A program made the translations under genes and the position numbers. The notes beneath the pieces were generated by a model that saw only the letters and a list, made by a program, of their open reading frames with translations, ran no database searches and was not told the DNA's origin. Positions 7,634-14,376 of a stretch of DNA of 14,521 nucleotides are shown piece after piece; position 1 is the stretch's first letter, and each line of letters begins with the position of its first letter. This DNA is from CBDCRK01 sp965220955. GTDB taxonomy: Bacteria > Desulfobacterota > Binatia > Bin18 > CBDCRK01. The DNA lies in the NCBI GenBank assembly GCA_965220955.1, contig CBDCRK010000014.1, forward strand, positions 1 through 14,521, in the 5' to 3' direction.

Positions 7634-8584
7634 TCATACCATTTGTTGAAAGATCGCTCTGGTCTGGGCGATACCATCAGCCAGGGGAGTGATTGGAGCC
7701 TGTCCGATGAGCCCACGTAGCCCCTTGTCATCTACGTCTGATGGTGCGGTGATATGCTCCTGGCCATGGGTGATAAGTCCGCGGGCAGATGGGATCTGTC
7801 GCTCGATCTCGGCCACGAACTCGGGGATTGAGGCCACTATCCCGCGCAAATTAAACGTTGACGCGCCTTTGTGTTCGGCCTTAGCGCAGGCGATGAAGGC
7901 TTTAGCAACGTCATCTACAAACTGGGCGTTTATGCGTCCGCCAAAGTCGATGTGGAACTGCTGTCCCGCTAGCCCCGCCTTAATGGCTACTGTCAGGTCC
8001 GCGCTGCGTCCTTGGTCTCGTCCCGGTCCATAGAGTACCCCAGGACGTAAGCCGATACTGGATAGTCTCTCATTCAACCAATAGATCCGGGCACTCTCCT
8101 CGTTGCACGCCTTGAAGACTCCATAGTAGCTGGCCGGAAACAGGGGGGCATCATCAGGAACAGGCATGACCTCATAGGCTTCTTCAGGGCCCATGGCCGC
8201 CGATGAACTGGCGTAGACCAACTGCTGCACTTGATCTGGAAAACGTTTTGCTGCTTCAAAGACGTTCAAGGTGCCGATAACATTTATTTGAGCGCCCCTT
8301 ATCGGGTTAGCGTGACAGTCAGGGTGTTGCAGCGCAGCCAGATGAATAATTCGGGTAATGCCGTTATCCCCAATGACCTGAGTTAGCTGTTCGCCATCGG
8401 TTATATCGCCCCGGATAAACGTTATGCTGGCAATCTCCTCTGGTTTCATCAGTAACGCCATCCGCCTGGGCTCGAGATCCAGATCATATACCAGCGTTGG
8501 GTCTCCGGCCTGCACCAGGTTTTTAGCCACCCAGGCCCCAACACAACCCTGGCCACCGGTTATCAAAAAACGACGTTGGTTCAT
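7634..8584 (-). CDS. NAD-dependent epimerase/dehydratase (extended SDR)
   Basis: 316-residue extended short-chain dehydrogenase. The glycine motif is TGGQGCVG (9-16), and D34 at the end of strand 2 (VYDLD) indicates NAD rather than NADP preference. The active site is S126-S128 (YASSSA) with Y154 and K158 (YYGVFK). RPGVLYGPGRDQG (178-190) is the usual substrate-side loop of nucleotide-sugar epimerases and of sugar-acid dehydrogenases such as D-erythronate dehydrogenase. A 4-epimerase or an aldonate/aldose dehydrogenase are both possible; the link to TIM-barrel isomerases favours a catabolic dehydrogenase. Its ATG overlaps the regulator's TAA by one base (TAATG), so the two are translationally coupled and the SDR is the first enzyme of the operon. 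The 90 bases downstream show no terminator. Confidence 0.87.
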   Translation of the reverse strand: MNQRRFLITGGQGCVGAWVAKNLVQAGDPTLVYDLDLEPRRMALLMKPEEIASITFIRGDITDGEQLTQVIGDNGITRIIHLAALQHPDCHANPIRGAQINVIGTLNVFEAAKRFPDQVQQLVYASSSAAMGPEEAYEVMPVPDDAPLFPASYYGVFKACNEESARIYWLNERLSSIGLRPGVLYGPGRDQGRSADLTVAIKAGLAGQQFHIDFGGRINAQFVDDVAKAFIACAKAEHKGASTFNLRGIVASIPEFVAEIERQIPSARGLITHGQEHITAPSDVDDKGLRGLIGQAPITPLADGIAQTRAIFQQMV

Positions 8585-9372
8585 TATTCTTCCCGATTCG
8601 CGATCAAATATCCCAACTCCTTCGAGATTTCCTGGGCGGCCTCTTTAACCATGCTTCCGAACTCGGCTATTCTTTCCGGGGTGAACCGCAAAGATAAACC
8701 GCTGATCCCGACAGTTCCAACTACCTCCCCGGTATGATCTTTGATAACAGCGGAGACCCCGCTAAGGCCGGACAGAGTCTCGCCGATGCTGGTTGCATAA
8801 CCCTGTGTTCGTATCTGACTCAGTTCCTTAAGCAGCGCCTCTCGGTCCACCGGAGCATCCGTGGCGGGCAGTCGCAGATTTGGATCTTGGAGGATTGTCT
8901 TAATCTCGTGCTCCGACAGATTGGCCAAAATGACCTTGCCAGGTGATCCATAATATAAATGGTACGGCTTCCCGATCTCGGCTTTATAGCGCAGCGGATT
9001 GGTACCCTCGATCTGATCAACGTATATGCGGCGGTCCTGGTAGCGGACGGCTAAAGAAACTGTCTCTGCGGACAACTGATGGAGGTCATTCATATAGGGC
9101 AGGGCCCGAGATCTGAAGCTCAATTGGTGGAGAAAAGCTTGAGACAAAATTAGCACAGATGGCCCTAAAGAATATTTGTCAGTTTCCTGATGCTGGATTG
9201 CTAAGCCCTTTTCAACGAGAGAGGTCAAATAACGATGAGCCGCACCTCTACTCAAGTTGAGGTCTTTAGCAAGGTCAGTCACACCAGCGGGAATAGAACG
9301 CTTAGCCAAATATAGAAGAACATCAACTGCTCTTTCTACGGCAACGACTGTGCGATGCCTCTTGTCCGTCAT
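8584..9372 (-). CDS. IclR-family transcriptional regulator
   Basis: 262-residue regulator. The N-terminal winged helix-turn-helix spans about 8-70, with VTDLAKDLNLSRGAAHRYLTSL as the HTH and the wing near DKYSLG. The C-terminal IclR effector domain (about 80-258) has the typical SIGETLSGLSGVSAVI and GTVGISGLSLRF stretches. It probably represses or activates the downstream SDR-isomerase-ThDP genes in response to a pathway metabolite, as IclR members usually control adjacent catabolic operons. The ATG at 9372 has only a weak ribosome site. An IS982 element begins 21 bases upstream, so the native leader is displaced by about 1 kb. A promoter-like sequence and a palindromic operator candidate survive beyond the IS at 10561-10613. 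The gene is intact; whether it is still expressed depends on outward transcription from, or read-through of, the IS. Confidence 0.9.
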   Translation of the reverse strand: MTDKRHRTVVAVERAVDVLLYLAKRSIPAGVTDLAKDLNLSRGAAHRYLTSLVEKGLAIQHQETDKYSLGPSVLILSQAFLHQLSFRSRALPYMNDLHQLSAETVSLAVRYQDRRIYVDQIEGTNPLRYKAEIGKPYHLYYGSPGKVILANLSEHEIKTILQDPNLRLPATDAPVDREALLKELSQIRTQGYATSIGETLSGLSGVSAVIKDHTGEVVGTVGISGLSLRFTPERIAEFGSMVKEAAQEISKELGYLIANREE

Positions 9373-9388
9373 ATTGTTATATAATACC

Positions 9389-9393
9389 TAAAA
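9389..9393. repeat. target site duplication of the IS982 element, left
   Basis: TAAAA immediately before the IS end ACCCGAG. The identical pentamer follows the other end at 10375-10379. This supports a true transposition event and fixes the element boundaries. Confidence 0.7.
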
Positions 9394-10374
9394 ACCCGAG
9401 TTCGGAGTTAAGTTAGTGCTGGCAAGAAAGCCAAATCCTTGTCAGAGAGATGGAGAGATGGTTTTTTGGCTTGCCAAGTATAGGCAATCAGACCGGCAAT
9501 GAGATTGACAGCAAAGTTGATCGTGCTGCGGTGGCGGGTGTGCAAAATCTGTGAGATATTCTTGAGTTGGTCGATGATGGTTTCAATGACGGCGCGCTTA
9601 CGCGTGAGCAACTTATCGTCGAGAACAACGAGCCGATTCTTCATGTTTTTGCGAAGGGGCGTGATCAGTTGCAAGCCCCGTTCGAAGAGTTGCTCAAAGA
9701 GGGGTTGCGAGAGATAGCCACGGTCGCCGACCAGCTTACCCCATAGATTGTTGCTCATCTGTGGCACCGGTTTGCGGTCATCTACATTGCCCGGCGTGAG
9801 TTGAAAAGCCAGCAATTCACCTTGGTCATTGACAATCAGATGGAGCTTGAAGCCATAGAACCAGCCCATACTGCTCTTGCCGCGCGCGGCCACATCAGCA
9901 AAGAGCCGATGGCGGCCGATGCGCTTGTTGTGGCAGACGGGCAACGGGGTCGAATCGATAAATGCCACCCCTGTCGTCTGGCCGAAACGCCCATACAGAT
10001 AGAAATACAAGGCTGGCAGGGCGGATGGCATCAACTCCACAATGCGCGTGTAACTGACCAGACCGGGAAATTCACTGCGCATATGCTGGCTAACGTGCTG
10101 CTTATAGTATGCCTTGAAATCACGATAATGCGACTGATGAAAGTGGATCAGAATCGTCATCACTTCACTCAAGCTCAGACGCGGCGCCGGTCCGCGTTTG
10201 CGTGCCACCCCCAACAGCTTGGCATTCTCCCAGGTAGCCATCCACTGACAAAAATCATCGACATGACAGAACAGTTCGAGTATACTCATCTTGAGCGCCT
10301 TTCATTGCCGGTAGGTTTTGGGTAAGGAAACTCTATTCTACCAGCTTGATAAGGCGCTCTTTAACTCCTCAGGT
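9394..10374 (-). mobile_element. IS982-family insertion sequence, full length
   Basis: A 981-base element, the usual size for IS982. The left end begins ACCCGAGTTCGGAGTTAA. The right end read inward is ACCTGAG then GAGTTAAA, an imperfect inverted repeat that aligns with a 3-base gap. TAAAA flanks both ends. One transposase gene (9408-10289) occupies nearly all of it, oriented toward the IclR gene. Because the coding frame, ends and duplication are intact, the insertion looks fairly recent. Confidence 0.82.
9408..10289 (-). CDS. IS982-family transposase
   Basis: 293-residue DDE transposase (DDE_Tnp_1-like fold). The N-terminal region (about 1-100) shows the FCHVDDFCQ and LSLSEVMTILIHFHQSHYRDFK patterns typical of IS982 members. 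The catalytic triad is D112 (FIDSTPLPVCH), D189 (LVGDRGYLS) and E236 (AVIETIIDQLKN). The DRGY and ETIIDQLK contexts are family hallmarks. Length and termini are complete, with no stop or frameshift, so it is probably functional. It sits alone within IS ends at 9394 and 10374 and belongs to the insertion, not to the metabolic operon. Confidence 0.93.
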   Translation of the reverse strand: MSILELFCHVDDFCQWMATWENAKLLGVARKRGPAPRLSLSEVMTILIHFHQSHYRDFKAYYKQHVSQHMRSEFPGLVSYTRIVELMPSALPALYFYLYGRFGQTTGVAFIDSTPLPVCHNKRIGRHRLFADVAARGKSSMGWFYGFKLHLIVNDQGELLAFQLTPGNVDDRKPVPQMSNNLWGKLVGDRGYLSQPLFEQLFERGLQLITPLRKNMKNRLVVLDDKLLTRKRAVIETIIDQLKNISQILHTRHRSTINFAVNLIAGLIAYTWQAKKPSLHLSDKDLAFLPALT

Positions 10375-10379
10375 TAAAA
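10375..10379. repeat. target site duplication of the IS982 element, right
   Basis: TAAAA directly after the CTCAGGT end of the element, matching 9389-9393. Confidence 0.7.
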
Positions 10380-10391
10380 AGTTATGATGAA

Positions 10392-10463
10392 TATCCTCAG
10401 CGGCGTCATAAAGTAACAACAATCCTTACGAAATCTTGTTACTTTGCCAGGCCGCTGAGTATA
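10392..10463. repeat. 72-base symmetric hairpin (two stems, 5x5 internal loop)
   Basis: Outer arms CTCAGCGGC (10396-10404) and GCCGCTGAG (10451-10459) pair perfectly. Inner arms AAAGTAACAA (10410-10419) and TTGTTACTTT (10436-10445) pair perfectly. They are separated by matching 5-base internal loops, with a 16-base apical loop. TAT/ATA extends the symmetry by three pairs past one mismatch. It lies between the IS982 insertion and the candidate IclR promoter, so before the insertion it would have been about 34 bases upstream of the IclR ATG. It could be a MITE or a relic of two abutting IS ends, a bidirectional terminator, or a leader structure. No T-run follows the stem, which weakens the terminator reading. 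Confidence 0.7.
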
Positions 10464-10560
10464 ACGTTCAGTCCAAACAACAAGATAAGCAAAGGCTGCG
10501 TCGCCCATTTGCCGGAAGGATGATGGAATATTGGGTCGCAACAATAGGAATTGGGAGTAG

Positions 10561-10581
10561 TTGCGGAATCAGATTCCGCAA
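10561..10581. promoter_or_regulatory. perfect palindrome, candidate IclR-type operator
   Basis: TTGCGGAATC and GATTCCGCAA form a perfect 10-base inverted repeat around a single A. IclR-family operators are often palindromes of about this size. It begins 3 bases downstream of a -10-like hexamer on the minus strand (10585-10590), so it would cover the transcription start. This is the classic position for autoregulation or repression of the IclR operon. Assignment to the regulator at 8584-9372 is inference. Confidence 0.5.
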
Positions 10582-10584
10582 GCC

Positions 10585-10613
10585 ATCATGCTATAGATAG
10601 TCTGCCTTGTCAA
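10585..10613 (-). promoter_or_regulatory. candidate sigma70 promoter for the IclR operon
   Basis: On the minus strand a perfect TTGACA (10613-10608) is followed by a 17-base spacer and CATGAT (10590-10585), four of six matches to TATAAT. It points toward the IclR gene and is followed at once by the palindrome at 10561-10581. It ends only 13 bases from the IS1-like fragment at 10627. In the present sequence the IS982 element lies between it and the gene. Confidence 0.45.
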
Positions 10614-10626
10614 ACGGGGTTAATTT

Positions 10627-10725
10627 GGGTCAACCCCGAAGCAACTGCGGGAAATTGCTAGAAGAAACTAAGCGTGGCATAACCACTCCATACTCAATAG
10701 GCGCAGGAAAGTTATGCTGGCGAGC
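10627..10725 (+). mobile_element. 99-base 5'-end fragment of a second IS1-like element
   Basis: Begins GGGTCAACCCCGAA and matches, in inverted orientation, the end of the intact IS1-like element at 13753-13851. About 84 of 99 positions are identical by eye. The homology includes the terminal inverted repeat, a promoter-like TTGCTA-17-CATAAC and the transposase start (ATGCTGGC at 10714). It then stops where the ISKra4 element begins with GGGTG at 10726. The rest of this copy is missing from the window, so it is a remnant, possibly cut by the ISKra4 insertion followed by deletion. Confidence 0.8.
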
Positions 10726-12218
10726 GGGTGTCCGTCAATTTTTTGAGAAAGTGGTGGATTGGAATCTAGCGCGACCGATGGGAGAACGTCGCCAGGGATG
10801 ATTGGGTGGGGGGCGATAAGGAGTACGCTTGTCAGGAGAGGTGGGAGAAGTTTTCTGGGCAGATTGACTGGTTGAAGAAACAGGTTTAAGGGTGGTCGTA
10901 GTTGGAGTGGTGGATGAGGTTGACGAGGCAGGCCGTTGTATCAGGGCCGCCTGCCGAGCCCGACGTTCTGCTCTTAAGACTCGTCGTTGGTCGGTTGTCT
11001 GTTGACGCAATTGGGCGGCGATTTTGGGCCAATCTTCTTGCCAGCGATCATTACAAACCAAGTTCCGCAAGGCAGCCATAGGGTTAACATGGTCGGGAGC
11101 CCAGTGCATACCAGCCCCTTTCAAGCGGGTTTCAATCACAACTTTGTGGGCGCTCTCAACGACCCCGGAGCCAATAGGTAAACCTTGAGCTTGAAAAGTT
11201 GGATATTGCATGTGAGCTTCTCGCTTTTGCAAATAAGCCAAATTATCAGAGACAAGTTCCAGGGTGGCCTGGTCTGTTTGTAAACGCTGCAATTCTGCCA
11301 GGACCTCGACTGGTCCCTCATGTTTGAGTTGATGCAGTTGCTGTTCAAGCCAGCTTTGGCTTTCGTCTGGAGCTAAGGTGGCTTGTCCGACCTCACTAAT
11401 CCGTTCGGCCGCGTGGGGGAAATCAAGAATACGGACCGCCTGAGGGCAATGAAAATCGATGAAACTCTGGATCCACTCCGCCCCATCGGCCGGGGCAGCC
11501 ACTGGCTGGGCTTGTTCTAGTCCGCGACGGTGCATTTCCCCCAGAGCCAGGCGGTTGAACTGGGGGGCCTCTACCCGGCGAGAAAAGTAGGTAATGTTGT
11601 CGGTCCGCACCAGCCGCTTCCCATCCGCCCCCATGCTTTGACCGATTTCTCCAATGGCCACCGTTTTCACTTCCCTCCATTCGCTTCCGACCAGGGGCAC
11701 CATGGCCCCATCCGCGCTGATCTGGATCTTGTCCGCTCCCGCTGGCACCTCCGGTATTTCTTGCTCGATCCGCTCCACTTCCCGCTGTTGCACCGTTTCA
11801 TAAGCTTGACCAGCCGCTTGCGTCCGATGTCGGCTCATCGCTTCACTAACCCTTACTTTCAAGGTCGCTTCCAACTCTTTGGCCGCCTAGGCAAATGACG
11901 GCACCCACGTCCCTAACTGCACCAGACATTCGTGCGCATGCGGCGTCAAACTGCCGGGCAACAATTCTAATTCCTCATCTAGGGGGAAAAAGTCCAGTTC
12001 CACATTCTGGACAGGCCGCTCCTCCAGCTCAAAAACGCAGCCGACTTTCAATTTGGCTCAGGCTTGGCTTGCTCACCTCTTCTTCCCAGGCCAACAATTC
12101 ATTGATGATGCTTTCTGCCTCTTTCATCAACTTACCTTTGGCTTCTGTTCGTTTTTTCTTCATCTTTACCCCCCTTCCTCCATTATCTCACCTTCCGCCC
12201 CTAAACAGAAATGTACCC
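10726..12218 (-). mobile_element. ISKra4-family insertion sequence, degraded
   Basis: Placed from the transposase pseudogene (10735-12163) and candidate ends GGGTGTCCGTC at 10726 and, read inward from the other side, GGGTACATTTCTG at 12218. The two ends share only weak inverted similarity, so the boundaries are approximate by several bases. The left boundary is supported because homology of the flanking IS1-like fragment ends at that point. No convincing target duplication was found (flanks GGCGAGC and CTAGGGT). It sits directly between two related IS1-like termini. Confidence 0.6.
10735..12163 (-). pseudogene. ISKra4-family transposase, disrupted by a frameshift and a stop codon
   Basis: The long open part (10735 to 11874 or beyond) encodes a DDE transposase core with D55 in ISADGAMVPLVG, D151 in ILDFPHAAERIS and E240 in GSGVVESAHK, counting from a TTG at 11874. 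These are ISKra4 hallmarks. There is no plausible gene start at that TTG. The same frame continues upstream through an in-frame TAG at 11887-11889 (FA-stop-AAKELEATLK, easily a CAG-to-TAG change) and codes on to ELEERPVQNVELDFFPLDEE. A one-base shift at a run of five T on the coding strand (12031-12035) then joins a further 43 codons that begin at ATG 12163 (MKKKRTEAKGK). The C-terminal tail (about 315-360) is rich in S, T and P. Two separate lesions indicate decay, although some related IS use frameshifting. Confidence 0.75.
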
Positions 12219-12360
12219 CTAGGGTCGACCCTGAAGGAACTGCGGGGAATTCAGATAGGAGCTGCAGCGACGAAAAGGGGCCATTTTCGGCCAAAAATGA
12301 CAGCTTTGGTCCATATGACACGCGCGGGGGTCTGGTTTCTGGGGCGCTTTGGCTCGATTG

Positions 12361-13764
12361 TCAGCTCCGAGGCAGGCTGGAACAGGCCAGGCTGGCCGGT
12401 GGCCATGGGGGGACGCGGATCAACAACAACTCTTCCAAGCGCCAGAGTTGATCGGTCAAACCCAGAGCCATGGCTGGGGTCTGTGCCTGAGGTCGAACTC
12501 GCTCCTCCCGCCCGGCTTGAGGCAATCCTTGATGGGGTAGGCACAGGTTGTAATAGAGCTGAACCAGAGTGAGTTGGTGTTGGAGACCAGCCTCACTGCG
12601 AGCTAGGGCCAGCACTCGCCGCCTTAAGGCTGGCACATGCTGACGCCAGGTCAGATTGAAGCGTTCGATGAAGGCGGTGTTGATGGACCAGCCGTGCTCA
12701 GCCAGCTTGGCCTTGATCGGTTTGAGCTGACCCCTAACCAAACGGTGCTTGACGCTGACCAAACGCCGTCTTAGGCGCCGCTTGACAACCTGGACGTAGG
12801 CAAACTCGGCTAGCCCCAGCCAGCGCCGACGAGATTGCCCTCGACTGTCTGCCACCTGCCCCCACTGCCCATAGTGGCTCAGTAGGCTAGTCTCGAAGCT
12901 GCGTTCCCCATCGGACAGAAACAAGGGGATCACCCCAGGAGCCAGCTGCTGAACCAGCTGATGGACCAGGGACTGGACCGTGCCTAGCCCGCGCTCACCC
13001 AGACGAAAAGTCAGCCAAAACTTACTGACCGGATCGATGGCGTTGTACAGCCAGCGGACGCTAGTCCGGTCACTGCTTTGAACAAGGCGTAATTTGACAT
13101 ACAAATCATCCAACTGAACCTGCTCTAGCTCCAGGTTCTGGCTCAAATAGGCTGACAGGGCTTCAAAATGGTTAGCAGCCAAGGCCAGCCACTGGGCTAC
13201 TGTCTCCGGCTCGAGCTCGAATAAGCGGGCCGTCGCCTCAAGACTGAGCCCTTCGGCCAAGCCGGTTAGGACTTGATGGACCAGGTTGGGGGCAACCGAA
13301 CGCCGATACAGTGGCGTGCCTCGAGTTTCGATAAAGAACTGACGACAGGCCTGGCAGTGCCACTGCCGCCAGCGTCCCCCATTTGGATAGCCATTAGCTC
13401 TCAGATTGCCTAAGCCTGGCCAGCCATAATACCGGCAGTCCGGATCGTCACAATATTGCCAAGTGGGCTTGACGACCTGCCGCCGGCCACGCTTCGAGCC
13501 GGGCCAGCGGGGCGGCGGGCTTGCGGGCACTTCTTTTTTCTCTGGCTCTGCCCGGCACTCGGCACACACCGGTCGTCGCGCCAAGCCTGGCAGTGCCCGG
13601 CTCTCGGCCAGCGCTTCTCGTCGTCGCTGGCGGGCCAACTCTCGCGACCAACGGGGCTCAAAGCTCCACACAGCTTTCCACTGCTGCCAGATCTCGAGCA
13701 TCAAAAACAACAACCCGATCCCAACTAAATCGTGCATTAACAGAACAGGCCTGCTTGCCAGCAT
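12361..13764 (-). CDS. IS1-like DDE transposase, long form
   Basis: 467-residue transposase, about twice the length of classical IS1 transposase. Residues 8-32 are hydrophobic (DLVGIGLLFLMLEIWQ) and are followed by an R/E-rich stretch. Cysteine pairs CAEC (67-70), CDDPDC (105-110) and CQAC (137-140) look like zinc-binding N-terminal modules. An HTH-like region (about 160-195, SLEATARLFELEPETVAQWL) comes next. The DDE core has D219/D220 (QLDDLYVK), D285 (FLSDGERS) and E367 in TAFIERFNLTWRQHVPALRRR, closely resembling the IS1 C-terminal signature. The start ATGCTGGC is conserved in the fragment at 10714. It lies between inverted repeats at 12222 and 13851 with no internal lesion and is probably active. 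A more exact family (IS1 against an IS1595-like group) needs a profile search. Confidence 0.8.
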   Translation of the reverse strand: MLASRPVLLMHDLVGIGLLFLMLEIWQQWKAVWSFEPRWSRELARQRRREALAESRALPGLARRPVCAECRAEPEKKEVPASPPPRWPGSKRGRRQVVKPTWQYCDDPDCRYYGWPGLGNLRANGYPNGGRWRQWHCQACRQFFIETRGTPLYRRSVAPNLVHQVLTGLAEGLSLEATARLFELEPETVAQWLALAANHFEALSAYLSQNLELEQVQLDDLYVKLRLVQSSDRTSVRWLYNAIDPVSKFWLTFRLGERGLGTVQSLVHQLVQQLAPGVIPLFLSDGERSFETSLLSHYGQWGQVADSRGQSRRRWLGLAEFAYVQVVKRRLRRRLVSVKHRLVRGQLKPIKAKLAEHGWSINTAFIERFNLTWRQHVPALRRRVLALARSEAGLQHQLTLVQLYYNLCLPHQGLPQAGREERVRPQAQTPAMALGLTDQLWRLEELLLIRVPPWPPASLACSSLPRS

Positions 13765-13794
13765 AACTTTCCGCCACCTATTGAGTACAGAGTT

Positions 13795-13823
13795 GTTATG
13801 CCTCTCTTAGTTTCACTTGGCAA
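13795..13823 (-). promoter_or_regulatory. candidate transposase promoter in the IS1-like right end
   Basis: On the minus strand TTGCCA (13823-13818), a 17-base spacer and CATAAC (13800-13795) precede the transposase ATG by about 30 bases. The related fragment keeps the same arrangement (TTGCTA-17-CATAAC, 10655-10683) despite differences around it, which supports function. Confidence 0.35.
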
Positions 13824-13851
13824 TTTCCCGCAGTTCTTTCGGGGTTGACCC

Positions 13852-14289
13852 ATCAGCGACCTGGCGGTGGACCCGGTGCAACCGGAAGTTCTGTATGCTG
13901 CCACAGGCTTTGTGGCTGAAGGCGTACACAAGGGATCGTCCGGCCAGGTGGCGATGAGCACGGATGGCGGCGCCCAGTGGGAAATACTGGCGGGGTTGGA
14001 GGATGCTCAGGCGGCGGAACTGTTGCCTGTGACCGGACGGACAGGGACGGTGTACGTGCTTACTACTGCCAGCCGTACACCGCAGGCGCTGGGTGGGGAG
14101 TCAGTTTTGGAGACGGTGGAAACAGCCGGGCCACCGGATTCGGGTGTGAGGAAACCTGGTCAGCTTGCCTGGATTCTGGCGGGGCACGCCAGCGCAGCGC
14201 TCATCATTCTAGCGGCTGGTGAATTCAGAGGTAGGAGCCGGCGGAGGGTCAGCGCTGCTTACGGTTTGCGCACAGTTCAGGTGGGTTGA
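13852..14289 (+). pseudogene. C-terminal remnant of a BNR/Asp-box repeat surface protein
   Basis: An open frame begins at the first base after the IS end with ISDLAVDPVQPEVLYAATG and runs 145 codons to TGA at 14289. The text is that of a beta-propeller BNR/sialidase-like repeat: a DPxxPxxLYAAT strand followed by the Asp-box STDGGAQW. A low-complexity spacer follows, then a hydrophobic segment (LAWILAGHASAALIILAAGEF) ending in a basic tail (RGRSRRR), like a C-terminal membrane anchor. The protein was probably exported. No start codon or ribosome site fits the fragment: its first GTG at 13867 is inside a repeat. The 5' part is not on the far side of the IS cluster either, so the rest has been lost or moved. 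Confidence 0.65.
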
Positions 14290-14346
14290 AGGTAAGGGCT
14301 CATTCAAGATCAGTTCTGTCGTTGTCGGTCCCGCCGGCTGAATTAG

Positions 14347-14376
14347 GAAGGCGCCCGCTCCCCCGTGGGCGTCTTC
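14347..14376 (+). terminator. candidate intrinsic terminator after the BNR-protein remnant
   Basis: GAAGGCGCCC and GGGCGTCTTC form a 10-pair stem with one G-T wobble and a 10-base loop, 57 bases after the TGA at 14289. Only a short TTT follows (14381-14383), so termination may be weak. In the rest of 14290-14521 I see no gene, only a short TGTCCGGACA palindrome (14391-14400). Confidence 0.45.

Larger units (their letters stand above)
12222..13851 (-). mobile_element. IS1-like insertion sequence, full length
   Basis: 1630-base element. The left end GGGTCGACCCTGAAGGAACT and the right end read inward GGGTCAACCCCGAAAGAACT continue as inverted repeats matching at 26 of 30 positions. It encodes one intact transposase (12361-13764). 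About 139 bases between the left end and the stop codon are non-coding and contain a small CATTTT/AAAATG stem. No target duplication is visible (left flank TACCCCTA, right flank ATCAGCGA), so rearrangement may have followed insertion. It abuts the ISKra4 element on the left and the BNR-protein remnant on the right. Confidence 0.78.

Noticed and set aside
10376..10626. 5' part of the BNR protein left of the IS cluster
   Set aside because: Scanned for Asp-box or LYAAT-like coding text in the plus frames and found none; the stretch holds hairpin and promoter-like signals instead.
11895..12572. 225-codon plus-strand open frame spanning two IS elements
   Set aside because: It crosses the boundary between the ISKra4 and IS1-like elements and runs antisense to their transposases, so it cannot be an ancestral gene.
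10627..13851. Composite transposon with target duplication at its outer ends
   Set aside because: The flanks GTTAATTT and ATCAGCGA do not match, so simple insertion of the whole unit as a transposon is not supported by the sequence.
13737..13961. Similar small peptides predicted at both ends of the IS cluster (also 10607-10801)
   Set aside because: The similarity is DNA-level: both are translations of the inverted IS1-like ends, including the terminal repeat and promoter, not a conserved small protein.
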